This document shows positions 62,628 through 64,000 of a stretch of DNA of 64,000 nt, one piece after another. The DNA is from Austropuccinia psidii. Its lineage: Eukaryota; Basidiomycota; Pucciniomycetes; Pucciniales; Sphaerophragmiaceae. The stretch lies in the NCBI GenBank assembly GCA_023105745.1, contig JALGQZ010000001.1, positions 60,427,937 through 60,491,936 on the forward strand. Reading direction: 5' to 3'. The notes beneath the pieces were generated by a model that made no database searches, was not told the origin of the DNA, and saw only the letters and a list, made by a program, of their open reading frames with translations. Both the position numbers and the translations under genes were made by a program. Every line of letters starts with the position of its first letter. The first letter of the stretch is position 1.

Positions 62628-64000
62628 CTAAATTTCTAGTGGGGATTCCTCTTGGTATTTCACTAGAAATTCTTCTCTTGCGTCTTGGTTATCATGAGAT
62701 GGTTCTCTGATGGCATCGCCCATAGAGTCTGATTCAGAATCCTCTGTTGGGGATTCCTCTTCTGGGACTTTCTCAACGGAATAGACTTTTGTCTGAGCCT
62801 TTGGACAGTTGTTGGCATAGTGGTCTGTTGAACCACAATTGTGACAAGAATTCTTCTTCTTTGCCACTTCTGCCACTCTTTCTCTGGGTTTGTCTTTAAG
62901 CTCTACCCTGAGAGGTTTTTTCTCTTTGAAACTACTGCTTCTATATAGGGTAAATTTCCCTATATTAGTTCTTTTCCTTATATCTTGTAAGGTATTAGCA
63001 ATGTCATCCAGAGTGCAATTTTGGTTGCATCTGCATTTTACTGCATGCTCTAGTTCCCCTGGCAGTTGTGTCAGAAGCTTGTGATTCCTCATTTGGATGT
63101 TCATTTGAGGATCAATGGCTTTAAGTCTTTTAGACTGTCTGAGACACCACTCATATGGATCTTTGTCCACAGAGTATTTTTCATTTTCAACTGACATGAT
63201 TTTTTTCCATATCCAAGTACCATTACTGTACATCTAGATGATTTGACTCTTGCACCATGGCCAGTTTCTTCTGACATGTATTTCTTTCATTTCTGTGTAC
63301 CATATACTAGCATGACCTTTAAATGCTGTATTTAGTCTGGCAGTAATCCAGTAATCTGGTATGCTTGGTACATCAATGAAAAGTCCATCAATATAATCTA
63401 TGAGCTCCATATGATCATACTCTCCAGCTTCAGAGAATTTGGGCCAGCTTGAGGCCTTGGGAATCTGTTTCAAGGATTCCTTTTCAGAATAATATGTATC
63501 ATCTGCATCTTGGTATTGTTATGTGAATCTTGCCTTATTCACCAACATGGCATCTGGTTTGATGTCATCTGGGTGATGTGGATTATCCATAACGTGGCCT
63601 TGTGGTTGGGACTTCATGCTATGATAGACATTAAACAATTTTTTTATGTCTTGGTACAGAAAATCCCTGTCCCTTCTGCTGTGGTGTTGTTCTCCAAACA
63701 CTAGATTGAGTCTTTTGTTGGTTTCTTCAGAGGTTTTGCTCAATTGAGCATGTCCTTCTTGAAGAGTTTTAACAATTTTATCCATGGAGGCTGTTAAATT
63801 TTTCATCCTCTCATGGCTTGCTTCAAGTTCTGCAAACTGATTTTGGGTTTGCTCAGCATATTGGGACATTTGTAACCAGAGTGCATCACTGGTCAAGTTA
63901 CTCTCAGGTGAGACAGCATCATGTTCTATCTGAGTGGGGGTAATATTTCTATTAATGGTACTACCTATTCTAGAGTGGTTTACAACTACTTCTGGTTCTT
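62628..64000 (-). pseudogene. Gag of element 5, lightly decayed, start outside window
   Basis: One frame is open from the right edge to 62628, apart from stops at about 63519 (TAA) and 63234 (TAG), with no frameshift. The N-terminal part (to about 63600) is a coiled-coil-like region rich in Gln, Glu and Lys. The capsid part contains SSWPKFSEAGEYDHMELIDYIDG and the QLPGELEHAVKCRCNQNC block. An intact CCHC zinc knuckle, CHNCGSTDHYANNC, lies at about 62800-62841, followed by an acidic C-terminus. After the TAG at 62628 the same frame continues into the protease with two more stops, so gag and pol form one frame in this lineage. Confidence 0.87.

Larger units (their letters stand above)
57399..64000 (-). 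mobile_element. Element 5: minus-strand Ty3/Gypsy, LTR type H, 5' end outside window
   Basis: It comprises a 3' LTR (57399-58824), purine-rich AGAGGGAGGG on the minus strand at 58835-58844, pol and gag reading to the right edge. It is inserted in LTR C. AAACC (57394-57398) is the predicted target duplication. It is more G+C-rich than the other elements and forms its own family of the major lineage. Confidence 0.88.

Overview
The window looks like repeat-rich nuclear DNA of a filamentous fungus, most likely a rust fungus (Pucciniales). It is strongly A+T-rich. I found no recognisable host gene, rRNA or tRNA. Almost every stretch I could classify belongs to Ty3/Gypsy LTR retrotransposons. From memory, the Gag-Pol proteins closely resemble the very abundant elements of the myrtle rust Austropuccinia psidii. 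That species-level call is recollection, not a search. No element here is intact: all carry stops, frameshifts, deletions or insertions.

Two lineages are present. The major lineage has long LTRs (about 1.4-2.3 kb) that begin TGTGAGCC or TGTGA and end CTTACA. Its Pol has the order protease, reverse transcriptase, RNase H, integrase and a divergent C-terminal chromodomain-like module (YLVRY...DEW). I call its LTR types A, B, C, G and H. The second lineage (element F) has a canonical chromodomain (VEWKG...TWE) and LTRs that begin TGTCACAACC and end CCTGTGACA (types D and E).

Positions 1-38421 form one deep nest, supported by 5-bp target duplications. An LTR D/E-like fragment (38235-38421) hosts element F (+ strand, 20251-38234). 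F was then hit by a minus-strand LTR E (18773-20250), a solo LTR D inside its YLDD codons (duplication CTTGG) and the complete minus-strand element 3 (24939-36625, duplication GGAGC). Element 3 itself contains a solo LTR D (27987-29485). The minus-strand LTR E is cut by element 2 (+, 9050-18772), which contains solo LTR B (ATATC) and solo LTR C (A/GGAAC). Element 2 is in turn cut in its protease by element 1 (+, 1-9049), which contains solo LTR A (ATACT).

Positions 38422-64000 are more fragmented. They hold a deletion derivative of a family-A element (40441-46021) that keeps two LTRs, the start of gag and an open integrase-chromodomain frame. After it come a decayed coding region I could not identify (47365-49233), a 5'-truncated minus-strand element 4 (49639-53958), a truncated minus-strand LTR C (56000-57398) and minus-strand element 5 (57399 to the right edge).

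The most unusual structures are a 288-bp near-perfect inverted duplication inside one LTR C (17991-18582), the unidentified decayed coding region, and the gag-integrase deletion derivative.
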